DNA from: an uncultured Mucilaginibacter sp.
GTDB lineage: Bacteria; Bacteroidota; Bacteroidia; Sphingobacteriales; Sphingobacteriaceae
Direction of reading: 5' to 3'
Assembly (NCBI GenBank): GCA_903885865.1
Contig: CAISKH010000033.1
Location: 1 to 26,074 of the forward strand
Length of the DNA: 26,074 bases
The translations under genes were made by a program, and so were the position numbers. The notes beneath the pieces are model-generated. The model had not been told where the DNA came from, did not search any database, and saw only the letters and a program-made list of their open reading frames with translations. Shown here in pieces: positions 15,132-23,242 of the stretch. Numbering within the stretch: the stretch's first letter is position 1; each line of letters begins with the position of its first letter.

Positions 15132-16157
15132 TTAATATGAAGCACTTAAAATTGTAAGTGCTTCAGGACGAATACCCCATCCGCTAGTAGAGCGGAGGGT
15201 GTAAAGTGTAGTAATCCCGCCGTCGGCAATAGGCGTTGGGATTTCGGTAGGCGCAGATACATCAGTCAGCATCAACGAGGTCGCCGTCATATTTGGGGTG
15301 AGAGTCGCAAATATGTTGGTGTTGATGTTGGTATTGGCTTTGGGAATTTTCAGTTCAGGAGCAATCAACAGAACTGCATCTGTACCACCAGAACCCTGAC
15401 CAATCAAAGTATCATCGGCAGCGAAGGATACATCATCGCCACCCGCCCAAGAAGCCACTGTTTCCACCAAACCAGCGGCAGTTTCAACACCGGCTCCGAT
15501 ACGCTGGAATTGGGTCAGTGAAACTACGCCAGAGTAGGAAATTTGGCTAATGAAGCGTTGAGGGGCCAAAAACACCAAGCGTAAAGGCTGTCCAATTTGC
15601 AGGGTGCGAACTTTCAACGCGCCGATCATATTCAGGAGATACTGAGCCAGTTGACCGCTATCCCATGTGGAATAGCCCAAATTACCGTTGGTATCCGCGC
15701 CCAGAACAGCAGCAGTAGCACCGGAGGTATTCAGCAAGCCTTCGCCATTGGCAGGGTTATAGCCGTACAACAGAGCATTACGCAGTTGTTGTGCGATACC
15801 TTGACGAGCAGCCAGCCGCATTGCTTGGGGCAGAGCATAACCCCAAGCCCCGGTAGCGGCCTCATCAAAATTGTCGTACTGAGCGCGGGTTTGCAAGCGA
15901 TAAGTCGCTGTGCTAATCATGCTCGGGATGACAGAAGCGCTAGGCAACTGATTTTGTTGCGACTGATTAGCCGTCACCTGTGTGGTCAACTGAACCTTTT
16001 TGGCATATACATATAGGTCAGCTTCACCAAGGCGAGGCATGGGGTTTTCAGTGGCAAGGGTTGTGAAGGCACCTGAAGCCAAACTGTATTGCATAATCAG
16101 TTCTGGCAACATCAGGTGAGGATTTACCGTAACAAACGAGGGAGCGAAGCCTGACAT
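15132..16157 (-). CDS. Major capsid protein
   Basis: A 341-residue protein following the protease/scaffold and decoration candidates, the expected place for the major capsid subunit. The sequence fits the DUF2184-like HK97-fold capsids that I recall: a start with HLMLPELIMQYSLASGAFTTLATE, then RLGEADLYVYAKKVQLTTQV, TATYRLQTRAQYDNFDEAATGAWG and MRLAARQGIAQQLRNALLYG (long helix), an extended central part (GQPLRLVFLAPQRFISQISYSG), and a C-terminal TLYTLRSTSGWGIRPEAL. Most of the usual A- and P-domain elements are present. There is no obvious cleaved N-terminal scaffold region, which agrees with a separate scaffold gene. It ends at a strong terminator, as many capsid genes do. Confidence 0.82.
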   Translation of the reverse strand: MSGFAPSFVTVNPHLMLPELIMQYSLASGAFTTLATENPMPRLGEADLYVYAKKVQLTTQVTANQSQQNQLPSASVIPSMISTATYRLQTRAQYDNFDEAATGAWGYALPQAMRLAARQGIAQQLRNALLYGYNPANGEGLLNTSGATAAVLGADTNGNLGYSTWDSGQLAQYLLNMIGALKVRTLQIGQPLRLVFLAPQRFISQISYSGVVSLTQFQRIGAGVETAAGLVETVASWAGGDDVSFAADDTLIGQGSGGTDAVLLIAPELKIPKANTNINTNIFATLTPNMTATSLMLTDVSAPTEIPTPIADGGITTLYTLRSTSGWGIRPEALTILSASY

Positions 16158-16189
16158 AATATGTGTCCTTTTTTTAGGTTAGTTACCGA

Positions 16190-16837
16190 TTAAGCCGAAT
16201 AGCCTGAAAGTAGGCAAAGTGCCATAATTTCGGTAGTAATCCAATTAGCATTACCCGTATCTGAGCTATAGCTAACAGACTTATTGCCCGTTGTGCTAAC
16301 ACGCAGAACTTTTACGGGAAAAGCATTTGTACCATCAAAAGTAGTCAACCAGTTGGCAGTGAAATCCCAAGTTAATTGGGTATTGATGATTTCACCTTCC
16401 AGCGATACCAAAGCGGGATCAAGGCGCAATGGAATCCGCGCTCCGCTACCAAAACGGTAGAAATTCACGGACATGCCGGGGGAATACAAAGGTACTGTGG
16501 ATTGCGGAGTCGTAATCCCGGCGAAGGCTTGGTTAAATACGCAAATGCCTGTGGAAGTAGCCAATGATACAGCCTGAAGAATGGATGACCCTATAACATC
16601 TGTACCCGGTTGAACTTGCCCTTGAGCACCAACTTGCGCGGTAGGGATAAGTTCTTCAATGGGGATACCGCCCCAAATAGGAGTAGTTGCGGCGGTGCTT
16701 AGAACACCACCGGCCAGCGCGAATCGAATTGCGGGGTCGTCTTGTGCATCGCCTTGGGTATAACCAGCCGTGTTGGTCGTAAACAGACCACCAGCGTTGG
16801 TTGTAGCCATAGGGTTCAATGAGATTTGAGCAGTCAT
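16190..16837 (-). CDS. Capsid-associated protein, possibly head decoration
   Basis: A 215-residue protein between the prohead protease and the major capsid gene. It is rich in Thr, Ala and Gly with beta-strand pattern (VPLYSPGMSVNFYRFGSGAR, PLRLDPALVSLEGEIINTQ, WDFTANWLTTFDGTNAFPVKVLRV) and no catalytic or membrane motif. In many phages this slot holds a decoration or cement protein. Its long Gly/Thr/Ala start and conserved-looking IPIEELIP have no family I can name. The role is from gene order. Confidence 0.55.
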   Translation of the reverse strand: MTAQISLNPMATTNAGGLFTTNTAGYTQGDAQDDPAIRFALAGGVLSTAATTPIWGGIPIEELIPTAQVGAQGQVQPGTDVIGSSILQAVSLATSTGICVFNQAFAGITTPQSTVPLYSPGMSVNFYRFGSGARIPLRLDPALVSLEGEIINTQLTWDFTANWLTTFDGTNAFPVKVLRVSTTGNKSVSYSSDTGNANWITTEIMALCLLSGYSA

Positions 16838-16847
16838 GGCTTATCCT

Positions 16848-17546
16848 TTAGCGTTGATTGTTGGAAAGGTGAAATTCTTTGACGCGCAATGCCGGTACTT
16901 TGAAATCATCCAGCCATGCCGACATGGAGCCACGGAATTTAGTGATAGTGCGCCCGGCCCGATCTTTTTCGTGGATTTCCACCAGTTGATCAGCGGCAAA
17001 CATTTGCGGTGCTTTTGCCATAGCATAGGCATCTGCAAAAATTTGCTTTTCCGCCAAGGACAGCAAGGCTTCATCTTTAATGGAACCAAGATTGATGCCT
17101 TTATAGCTATCGGAATAGCCTTGCAAACCGCGCAACAGGCGTTTGCGATAAGACATTAAGGTTTCACCTTGCAGGGGGCGGGAAGCGGATTTACCGAAGG
17201 AAGCTAAAACGCTATCAGCCTTGGCTTGGCAATCTGCATACATCGCAGCTTCGTCATCAGCTTTTTTAGCTGCCATTTCTTCTTCTTCTTCATCTTTTTT
17301 GACGTCATCATCTTTTTTGGTGTCGTCATCATCATCGTCATCAGGCTTAATTTCGCCAGCAGGCAGTTCTTCTTTACCACCGGCAGCGTCTTTACGCTTT
17401 TTGTCGGCAGCAGTGACGAGAGGAGGTGCGGGGAGATTTTTTTCCATGCTATCTACGCGGGTGGCAAGAGTGCCAACAGCAGACAGGATAGCGTCGAGTT
17501 TTTCACCGTGGGCATCTGCCGCGGGCGTATTGGTGTTGTCAGTCAT
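16848..17546 (-). CDS. Candidate internal start: separate scaffold protein
   Basis: Met376 of the protease/scaffold fusion (position 17546) is preceded on the coding strand by AAGAGG, eight bases before the ATG, better than most sites in this window. The in-frame product would be 232 residues and contain just the scaffold part: helix, acidic D/E run and a coil-rich C-terminus. This matches lambda C/Nu3, where the protease gene holds an internal start for the scaffold. Sequence shows the site; use of it is inferred. Confidence 0.5.
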   Translation of the reverse strand: MTDNTNTPAADAHGEKLDAILSAVGTLATRVDSMEKNLPAPPLVTAADKKRKDAAGGKEELPAGEIKPDDDDDDDTKKDDDVKKDEEEEEMAAKKADDEAAMYADCQAKADSVLASFGKSASRPLQGETLMSYRKRLLRGLQGYSDSYKGINLGSIKDEALLSLAEKQIFADAYAMAKAPQMFAADQLVEIHEKDRAGRTITKFRGSMSAWLDDFKVPALRVKEFHLSNNQR

Positions 17547-18671
17547 ATCAGATACCTCTTGGTTGTTTAATAAAACGCCAGCAGCTTCGCCGCCTTTGTC
17601 CCATACGCCTTTTGACCCCCTAGCCTTTGTAACAATAGCAATGTGATCCAAAAGAAAGGGTACACCTTCAATCAAGAGCGGATCGCCATTCTCAGTTGTT
17701 AGTGTAATGTTTCCAGCAGCATTGTCAAATACTACTGATGGGGAAGTGCTAATTTCACCCTCAAGAATCTCGTCAACCGACTCCTGATCGTAAAGTTTTG
17801 CTATCCCCCAAACCTCGTCGCCCTGAATATATGGAAGCATAATACTACCAATAGCCCTATTTTTGAACTCTTTGGAGTCCAAAACAGCAGTTTCAGGGTG
17901 ATCCATCACAACGGTTAAGCCGTTGCAGCGTTTCAAAAAGTCCTCATTCAGATAAAGTGACGGATCGCGCCAGACATGCTCCCCAATACTTGAGCGGAAA
18001 GCCAGCCCGGTGCCGGTAATCCGAATAGCCAAAAGGCAAATATTGGCATATATCTGGGGGCTAGGCATTAACCCTTCCCGCATCAGTTCAGCAATATCAT
18101 GTTCGGTTTTAGCCCCGGCAATGCGGAAAGTTACTTCAAGCGCGGGATGCAAGGGCCGGGGTGATTCATCCGGATGGCTCCATACATAACCTGTTGATTC
18201 ATCACAAATTGTTACGTCAAATTTCTCAATAGCGCGGGCAATATAGGTGGTGAAATGCCCATCATCGCGGAGTAATTCCAATGGGCCTTCATAATTAAAC
18301 CCCGTTTCTTCCAAGGTTTCACGGCGAGCACATTCTTCCAGCGTTTCATCTTCTTCCTGATGCCCGCCGGGAATGGTAAAAGTCCCGGGGAAGTCACAGC
18401 TTTGCGCCCGGCGCAAAAGGAGGGTTTCATTATCCGAAGTCAAAAGCATTATTCCTGCCGCCTTTCTGTCCGGGGCTTCATCGTTTATTTTTTTAACGGT
18501 TTCTAGGAGGCCGTCAATGGCGGGGGTGCTAAGGGGGGTAGGTTCTGGTGGAATAGCATCTTCACCATGTTTAATGAACTTCTCACCCACGGAATGGGGT
18601 ATGCCAAGGGTGCTTTTCCCTGCGGCGGCTGCGTACATGGCGCGTCTTTGGGTTTCTGATTCAAAAGGCAT
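16848..18671 (-). CDS. Nudix hydrolase - prohead protease - scaffold fusion protein
   Basis: A 607-residue polypeptide with several parts. Residues 2-33 carry FESETQRRAMYAAAAGKS, a short motif known from phage head proteins. Residues ~68-180 form a Nudix domain; the Nudix box spans 103-125 (GHQEEDE, then REtLEEtGF) with the key acidic residues intact. Residues ~215-350 resemble DUF2213 / prohead protease: VVMDHPE with a candidate catalytic His258, GSIMLP, a Ser-rich SISTSPS-like stretch near 308-312, and LDHIAIVTKARG. From ~380 on it is scaffold-like: helix, acidic run (440-466), Ala/Lys/Glu-rich coil. It sits between the head morphogenesis and capsid genes. The Nudix domain in one chain with a capsid protease is unusual; its substrate cannot be told from sequence. 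Confidence 0.83.
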   Translation of the reverse strand: MPFESETQRRAMYAAAAGKSTLGIPHSVGEKFIKHGEDAIPPEPTPLSTPAIDGLLETVKKINDEAPDRKAAGIMLLTSDNETLLLRRAQSCDFPGTFTIPGGHQEEDETLEECARRETLEETGFNYEGPLELLRDDGHFTTYIARAIEKFDVTICDESTGYVWSHPDESPRPLHPALEVTFRIAGAKTEHDIAELMREGLMPSPQIYANICLLAIRITGTGLAFRSSIGEHVWRDPSLYLNEDFLKRCNGLTVVMDHPETAVLDSKEFKNRAIGSIMLPYIQGDEVWGIAKLYDQESVDEILEGEISTSPSVVFDNAAGNITLTTENGDPLLIEGVPFLLDHIAIVTKARGSKGVWDKGGEAAGVLLNNQEVSDMTDNTNTPAADAHGEKLDAILSAVGTLATRVDSMEKNLPAPPLVTAADKKRKDAAGGKEELPAGEIKPDDDDDDDTKKDDDVKKDEEEEEMAAKKADDEAAMYADCQAKADSVLASFGKSASRPLQGETLMSYRKRLLRGLQGYSDSYKGINLGSIKDEALLSLAEKQIFADAYAMAKAPQMFAADQLVEIHEKDRAGRTITKFRGSMSAWLDDFKVPALRVKEFHLSNNQR

Positions 18672-18679
18672 ATGCGCCC

Positions 18680-19480
18680 CTATTGGGTTTTTCCCGATTG
18701 TATAGCTGTTTTGCCCTTTGTGGTAAGCATTTCTTCAGGCAATTTTTGCAAGGTATAAATGTACCGATAGAAGCATCGGCAATAAACTTCTTCTCCGGGG
18801 GATGTTATTTCATCTGTGTAGCCGTCCGCCGGTTTAACGTACCCCTTATCAACTGCCCAACTGCCGCGAACAAGATAAATTTTGTCGCTTCGTTCCTTAT
18901 GATCTTCCCGGTAATCATAGCCTGATTCACGCCAGTGGGAGTTCCATTCCGCGGCTATGGCTCCTTTATCAATAGCCACTATATCGTTGATATTGGCTAT
19001 CAGTTTATGCGTCTGGTCTATTATAACCCTCCGCTGCTCGTAAGGTATTTTAACGATAGATTTGCGGATAGCCTTCTTTTCTTCCAGTTTATCCACCGCT
19101 TTGGAGCCGCCTTCAGGGATGCTGGAAGCCCACCCGGAAAATCGTTTTAATACAGTATTAACAGTTTCATTTCTGTTTAATTCGATTAATCTGGCGCTCA
19201 CCATGATGCGGCGCTGTAATTCTTCCTGCATTTTGGGCTTCAATCGGTCTATAGTGAACCTGTCCACATATTTATTTACCAGCTTACCTTTGGTAACCAG
19301 CCGGTGATAAGCAGTATTTAATGCCTTCTCAACGGCATTTTTCAACGAATTTTCGTCAATTAATGAATTTACCAGCGTATTTCGCAGCTTTTTCGACCAA
19401 TATTCGAGCCGATCAGGACTGTCAAAGCCATATTTAATAAAATCGTTAATTGCCGCCGTAAGCGTTTCGTAAAAAGTCAT
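18680..19480 (-). CDS. Head morphogenesis / minor capsid protein (Mu gpF-like)
   Basis: I start at the ATG at 19480 (MTFYETLTAAINDFIKYG), one base after the portal stop. A longer frame begins at 19642 but lies inside the portal gene and its first 54 residues are rich in unusual residue runs, so I reject it. The product has 266 residues. The C-terminal region fits the Mu gpF / SPP1 gp7 family: GYDYREDHKERSDKIYLVRG, EITSPGEEVYCRC, where E-V-Y-C-R-C is the typical Cys-x-Cys near the end. The middle holds long helices and many Arg/Lys. The position between portal and protease is standard for this protein, which occurs in a few copies at the portal inside the prohead. Confidence 0.78.
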   Translation of the reverse strand: MTFYETLTAAINDFIKYGFDSPDRLEYWSKKLRNTLVNSLIDENSLKNAVEKALNTAYHRLVTKGKLVNKYVDRFTIDRLKPKMQEELQRRIMVSARLIELNRNETVNTVLKRFSGWASSIPEGGSKAVDKLEEKKAIRKSIVKIPYEQRRVIIDQTHKLIANINDIVAIDKGAIAAEWNSHWRESGYDYREDHKERSDKIYLVRGSWAVDKGYVKPADGYTDEITSPGEEVYCRCFYRYIYTLQKLPEEMLTTKGKTAIQSGKTQ

Positions 19481-19481
19481 T

Positions 19482-20894
19482 TTACGTTTTGCTAGGCGGC
19501 TCAGTGGGAGCGGTGAGAGGCACCGGAAGTTCGTAATCCATGATTTCTTCAATATCAAGGTTAAGGTCGCTTTTGAATGTATCGGGCATTTCCGCCAGAT
19601 TGTCTTGCGCCCATTCGACTGCCCGCCCACGGTTGGGGCCATCCATAATGGGTAAAACTGTCCGCAGAACTTCGGTGATTCCCTTCAATTTAATTTCATC
19701 CACCTTGACTTTCTCGGACAATGGTTCTTCCATGAGGCTCTGCCATGAGGGTTTGAACGCGTCGCGCCACTGGTAAAAAGCCTGTTCATAGGTCATTTTT
19801 CCATATTTATCAGGGTAAGCAGCCTGAACTGACTCAAAAAACCCCTTATTCCATGCCCGATGCTGCACAATATTGTCAAAAAACTCATATAAAGGCCTCA
19901 TATCGGCGCGAATACCCTCGATATACTGCACAATAGCCTTGGAATCCTCGGTTCCCTCCCCAAATCCGTTGGTGAAGGCTTCATCCTTTATGAGCATGGC
20001 AGGCACATCTGATGCCGCCGCGATGTTGGCGATGATATTATCCCGCGCCGTGGTCATGGCGGTATCGGTATTACGAAGGTCAATGGACTCTATTTCTTCT
20101 TCCAGATCAATACTCAATACGTTGCCCGTAGTGCCTTGCTGCAAGTAGGTTCGTTTGATGCCCGCCGCAGTCTGCATGAGGCGGTTCACTATGGAACCCG
20201 CCGCCTTCTGTTTGATGATTAATAGCCCGGCCTTCATTGTCACCATGTCATCGGTAATCATAGATTGCACGAAGGATTTGAGAGGGTAGAGCGCCCGCTG
20301 GAATATAGAGCGCCCGGTATAGCCAAAGCCGGAAGGCTGATAGGATAAATAAATAGGCGTGTTGTGGAACACCACCACGCTGCGGCTTGGGTGATAGGGC
20401 TGACCCGCGGCGGTAATGTAATTCTTGGGCTTTTGAAAGTCCGGCGCGTTGGGGTTCTGGTTGGTTATGACAGACCCCGCCAGATTCAACGGGTCTAATT
20501 GGTTAAAATATAACCGCAAGTCAGGTAGCTTCCACGGATCAATGGGCTGGTCAGTGGGTATATCCTCTGCGCCATATACGATAGCCGCCACACCATATAC
20601 GCGTTTCAGGAAGGTTACATCACGGATATGATTGGTAGCCTCCAAGGAGTCCCATTCTTTCTGGAACGCCATTGTAAGCATGTCTTTAGGCTGCGTATCC
20701 ACATTGATGAAGCGTTCTTTGGAGAGCGCCAGCACGATGGGCTTTTCCACCAATTTGCCCGCTAACGGATGAAATTCCCATATGATCTTGCAAATCTGAT
20801 ACCCGGCCTGAGTCCCCGGTTCAATAGCGTTCGCCGCCAGTAATTGCATTAATTGGGAAGTAAGAACAGTACCACTTACGGTTACGTCAGACAT
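19482..20894 (-). CDS. Portal protein (DUF1073-like)
   Basis: A 470-residue protein next to the large terminase. Features of portal proteins: GTQAGYQICKIIWEFHPLAG at the start, helix-rich middle (MTTARDNIIANIAAASDVPAM), GFGEGTEDSKAIVQYIEGIR, and an Arg/Trp segment near the end (RAVEWAQDNLAEMPD). The phrase SGFGYTGRSIFQRALYPLKSF matches the DUF1073 family, which I recall as the portal of many contractile-tail phages. The family name 'anti-CBASS' attached to some relatives refers to a different, short protein and does not apply. Twelve copies would form the DNA entry channel at one vertex. The stop is one base before the start of the next gene. Confidence 0.83.
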   Translation of the reverse strand: MSDVTVSGTVLTSQLMQLLAANAIEPGTQAGYQICKIIWEFHPLAGKLVEKPIVLALSKERFINVDTQPKDMLTMAFQKEWDSLEATNHIRDVTFLKRVYGVAAIVYGAEDIPTDQPIDPWKLPDLRLYFNQLDPLNLAGSVITNQNPNAPDFQKPKNYITAAGQPYHPSRSVVVFHNTPIYLSYQPSGFGYTGRSIFQRALYPLKSFVQSMITDDMVTMKAGLLIIKQKAAGSIVNRLMQTAAGIKRTYLQQGTTGNVLSIDLEEEIESIDLRNTDTAMTTARDNIIANIAAASDVPAMLIKDEAFTNGFGEGTEDSKAIVQYIEGIRADMRPLYEFFDNIVQHRAWNKGFFESVQAAYPDKYGKMTYEQAFYQWRDAFKPSWQSLMEEPLSEKVKVDEIKLKGITEVLRTVLPIMDGPNRGRAVEWAQDNLAEMPDTFKSDLNLDIEEIMDYELPVPLTAPTEPPSKT

Positions 20895-20897
20895 AGT

Positions 20898-22178
20898 TTA
20901 ATACCCCAATTTATTGCCCACGCCTATGGCGATTCCATAGACTACACAATCCAGAATGTCATCCGCTCGTTTGTTGGCTTCTTTATCACCAATGCGGAAG
21001 TTGGCAAGCTGAGTCAACAGGTGGTTGCGCGTGCTGCCTTTCAGGTTCAACAGCTTATTGTAGGCATAATCGCTAATCTTCAGTTTCTCCTGATGATAGT
21101 AGCCGCTCACGCTGATGGCCCGTTCATCCTTCCCGGCTTGAGTCAGCTTACTATCTATTGCGTGAATGTTCCACCCCCGGTTGAGTCCTTGTTGCAGCAG
21201 GATGCTCCCCGCCGCCGTATCCTCGATGAACGTACCTGCCACGCCGCTACGCGCTTTACACATGACGGTTAATTCTTCCAGCCGCGAGAACACGCTCGGC
21301 ACCCATTTCTCAAGCAGCGCCCCATCTATGTTGATGGCATCATAGTCCAATATGGTGAGCGGATGTTCCGCGTGCTCGGAGTACGCGAAATACACCGTGG
21401 CGGTGGAGTCGTGTTCCTTTCCCCCCTTCACCGCGCAGTCCATGACAGCATACACCGCGTCGCACCGGGCAGGGTAGGGCACCGGCTGACCGCCTACCAG
21501 CATTTTATCCGCGGAGAAGAACGCTACCCCCGACCAGTCCACGAACTCCGCCAGATACTCCTGCCTGAACACCGCCGGATGGTTGCGCTCGCGCTCGCGC
21601 TCCAGTTCATCCAGCGGCACGAAGGGGTTGCTGCTCGTCGGTGCGTGGAAGGACTTGAACCCCATCGTGTCATCGTTACACGCCGAGTAGAAGAAATTGT
21701 CGGGGTCAACCCCCGATGGGGTCGAGAATACCCACGCGATGCCGCGGGTGGTGAGCATGGTAGGCTTGATGGACTTGAACCAGATTTCCTCCTTCATCTG
21801 CGGCGATTTGGTGAACGCCGCTTCATCCACCAGCACCAAGTCGTATTCCCGCCCGCGCCCCGCCAGTTCATTGTCGTTCAATGTCCAGAAGTCGATCTTG
21901 CCGTTGCCGATCAGCTTGATAGTGCCGTCGTTGCGGTTGGCTGAGCGAACGATGGGGTCGAGCATGTCGCGCAGGTGATCCCACGGTTCCGCCAGTTGCT
22001 TGTGCTCCGGCGCGAAGATGCCCACCGAACCGCCATTACTGGCCTTTTTACCCGCCAGATACTCGAGGAAGCGAGTCTTGCCCCACCGCCGCCCGCAGCG
22101 CGGCACGTTGAGGCGCTGCTGCTGGTTGAACAGGGCCAGTTGCCCGGAGTGGAGTACCGGCAGAGTGACACGCAGCAT
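20898..22178 (-). CDS. terL: Terminase large subunit
   Basis: A 426-residue ATPase-nuclease. Residues 27-35 (RCGRRWGKT) are the Walker A motif, 113-119 (DLVLVDE) Walker B with the acidic pair, and AWVFSTPSG (~155-163) the coupling motif. The C-terminal nuclease part has acidic residues in place: YAVMDCAVKGGKEHDSTAT, then TFIEDTAAG and KRADDILDCVVYG near the end. It docks at the portal and pumps DNA, then cuts it. The ATPase and nuclease halves look intact; 426 residues is at the short end of the family. This gene and the next one downstream are the most GC-rich part of the window (about 60 percent in the lines around 21600), unlike the AT-rich baseplate genes. Confidence 0.93.
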   Translation of the reverse strand: MLRVTLPVLHSGQLALFNQQQRLNVPRCGRRWGKTRFLEYLAGKKASNGGSVGIFAPEHKQLAEPWDHLRDMLDPIVRSANRNDGTIKLIGNGKIDFWTLNDNELAGRGREYDLVLVDEAAFTKSPQMKEEIWFKSIKPTMLTTRGIAWVFSTPSGVDPDNFFYSACNDDTMGFKSFHAPTSSNPFVPLDELERERERNHPAVFRQEYLAEFVDWSGVAFFSADKMLVGGQPVPYPARCDAVYAVMDCAVKGGKEHDSTATVYFAYSEHAEHPLTILDYDAINIDGALLEKWVPSVFSRLEELTVMCKARSGVAGTFIEDTAAGSILLQQGLNRGWNIHAIDSKLTQAGKDERAISVSGYYHQEKLKISDYAYNKLLNLKGSTRNHLLTQLANFRIGDKEANKRADDILDCVVYGIAIGVGNKLGY

Positions 22179-22180
22179 GG

Positions 22181-22627
22181 CTATTGATTGTTAGCCGTAT
22201 CGGTGGATGGTTTCGGGGCAGGATCAGTGTTGAGCTTGGGGTCGGGCAGCGAGTTCTCAATGATGATGCGTATGTCCTGATGCTCGCCTTCCACCGGCTT
22301 GGCAGCCATATAGCCGAAGCGGTGCGTGGACAGGTGAATCTGCGCCTTGAGGTCATTGTTGACGATAGCGTTGTTCAGTATCCCGTCGCTCACCGCTTCT
22401 TCACAGTCGGCATGGGCGCGCAGGATGATGACTTCAATCATAGGGTCAACTTCACGCAGCATTTTGAAGGCTACGGGCAGATAGCCCATTTTTATAGCCA
22501 AGGAATCCCCACGCAGCCCTTTATAGGCCGCATCATAGAGCAGGCGCAATTCTTCTTCCGTGGCTTTCAGTTCTACTGGCTCTATATTAAGAGTGAAGAT
22601 GGAGTCACCCATATTGTAGAACTTCAT
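22181..22627 (-). CDS. Putative terminase small subunit
   Basis: A 148-residue protein two bases upstream of the large subunit. It shows a helical middle (EELRLLYDAAYKGLRGDSLAIKMGYL), then VIILRAHADCEEAVSDGILNNAIVNN and DLKAQIHLSTHRFGYMAAKP. The last is like the segment after the DNA-binding helices in small terminases, where H-L-x-x-H/R-F-G-Y precedes a basic-to-acidic tail. The C-terminus is a proline-rich low-complexity tail (DPAPKPSTDTA). By place it should bind the packaging start site. The match is weak, so I keep it as putative. Confidence 0.6.
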   Translation of the reverse strand: MKFYNMGDSIFTLNIEPVELKATEEELRLLYDAAYKGLRGDSLAIKMGYLPVAFKMLREVDPMIEVIILRAHADCEEAVSDGILNNAIVNNDLKAQIHLSTHRFGYMAAKPVEGEHQDIRIIIENSLPDPKLNTDPAPKPSTDTANNQ

Positions 22628-22630
22628 GGT

Positions 22631-22927
22631 TTAGAGCGCCGCCCTAGCTTTAGCGATCATTTCCCTGATTTTTTGCTTAATCACGGAAAAGTGAAAAATC
22701 GCCGTAGCCATTTCCATTTTATCCATCTGTCCTTCCAGTTCATTCAGGAAGGTATTGAAGGCATCACCAAAAGCAGGGGTCAATGGGGCCGCAGGCGCAA
22801 CCGCTGGGATCGCAACCGTGGAGGTTTGAACAGCGTCAACCGGCGCAACATCGGTGGATACATCCGTTGCTTCTGTGGGGGCGACTTCAGCGGTAGGGGA
22901 TTCGTCAACATAGAGGTCATCAGTCAT
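22631..22927 (-). CDS. Small hypothetical protein, first gene of the leftward operon
   Basis: A 98-residue protein. The start is placed at 22927 (MTDDLYVDES) since AAGGTG lies six bases before this ATG; a GTG two codons earlier sits on top of that site. The N-terminal half is low-complexity and acidic, with Ala, Pro, Thr and Val (PTEATDVSTDVAPVDA). The C-terminal half is helical and basic at the end (FNTFLNELEGQMDKMEM, KQKIREMIAKARAAL). No family recognised. As first gene of the virion transcript it could be a packaging or assembly accessory; nothing more can be said. Confidence 0.6.
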   Translation of the reverse strand: MTDDLYVDESPTAEVAPTEATDVSTDVAPVDAVQTSTVAIPAVAPAAPLTPAFGDAFNTFLNELEGQMDKMEMATAIFHFSVIKQKIREMIAKARAAL

Positions 22928-22988
22928 TTTCACACCTTTTTAACAGGGGCCATAAATGAAAAGTAATACATACAAGAGGAAAAAGCAA

Positions 22989-23004
22989 GTTAGTGGTTAC
23001 TAAC
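22989..23004. promoter_or_regulatory. Inverted repeat upstream of the leftward operon (operator candidate)
   Basis: GTTAGT (22989-22994), a four-base spacer GGTT, then ACTAAC (22999-23004): a perfect 6+6 inverted repeat 62 bases before the first leftward start codon. Its size and place match a dimeric repressor site controlling late transcription, but no repressor is present in the window. Confidence 0.45.
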
Positions 23005-23166
23005 CTGTTTTTGATTCCATAAAAATTTTTCCGGGGAATAAGCTGAAAACCCTGTGGGGTACGCAGGTGCAAAAAAGTGTGTTGCAGTTTTCGTTTTAAT
23101 AAAAAATGTTGTGTGGGTGTGGGGGGGTCAATCAAAAGTCGATTTTGTGGGCAGAAAATCCCGCAC

Positions 23167-23236
23167 TGCAACATGGTTTATTGCGCTGCAACATATTGCG
23201 TTGCAACATGGTTTATTGCAATGCGATATGTTGCGT
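23167..23236. repeat. Pair of 35-base repeats built from TGCAACAT units
   Basis: Two tandem copies (23167-23201 and 23202-23236). Each consists of a 20-base part starting TGCAACATGGTTTATTGC and a 15-base part; the first 15-base part is TGCAACATATTGCGT and the second TGCGATATGTTGCGT, which reads as the same core inverted. A partial further unit, TGCATCATATAGTC, follows. The spacing of about two helical turns between TGCAACATGG copies and the mixed orientation resemble protein binding sites rather than CRISPR. Confidence 0.75.
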
Positions 23237-23242
23237 TGCATC

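Noticed and set aside
18680..19642. Longer form of the head morphogenesis protein starting at 19642
   Set aside because: Its first 54 codons lie inside the portal gene in another frame and the residues are unlike the family; the ATG at 19480 fits gene spacing.
21363..21944. Rightward 193-residue frame antisense to the terminase gene
   Set aside because: A result of high GC in the terminase gene; the terminase motifs in the opposite frame are decisive.
22920..23174. Leftward 84-residue frame in the control region
   Set aside because: Overlaps the first virion gene, has no ribosome binding site, and residue pattern is like non-coding DNA (many Leu, Cys, His, Pro).
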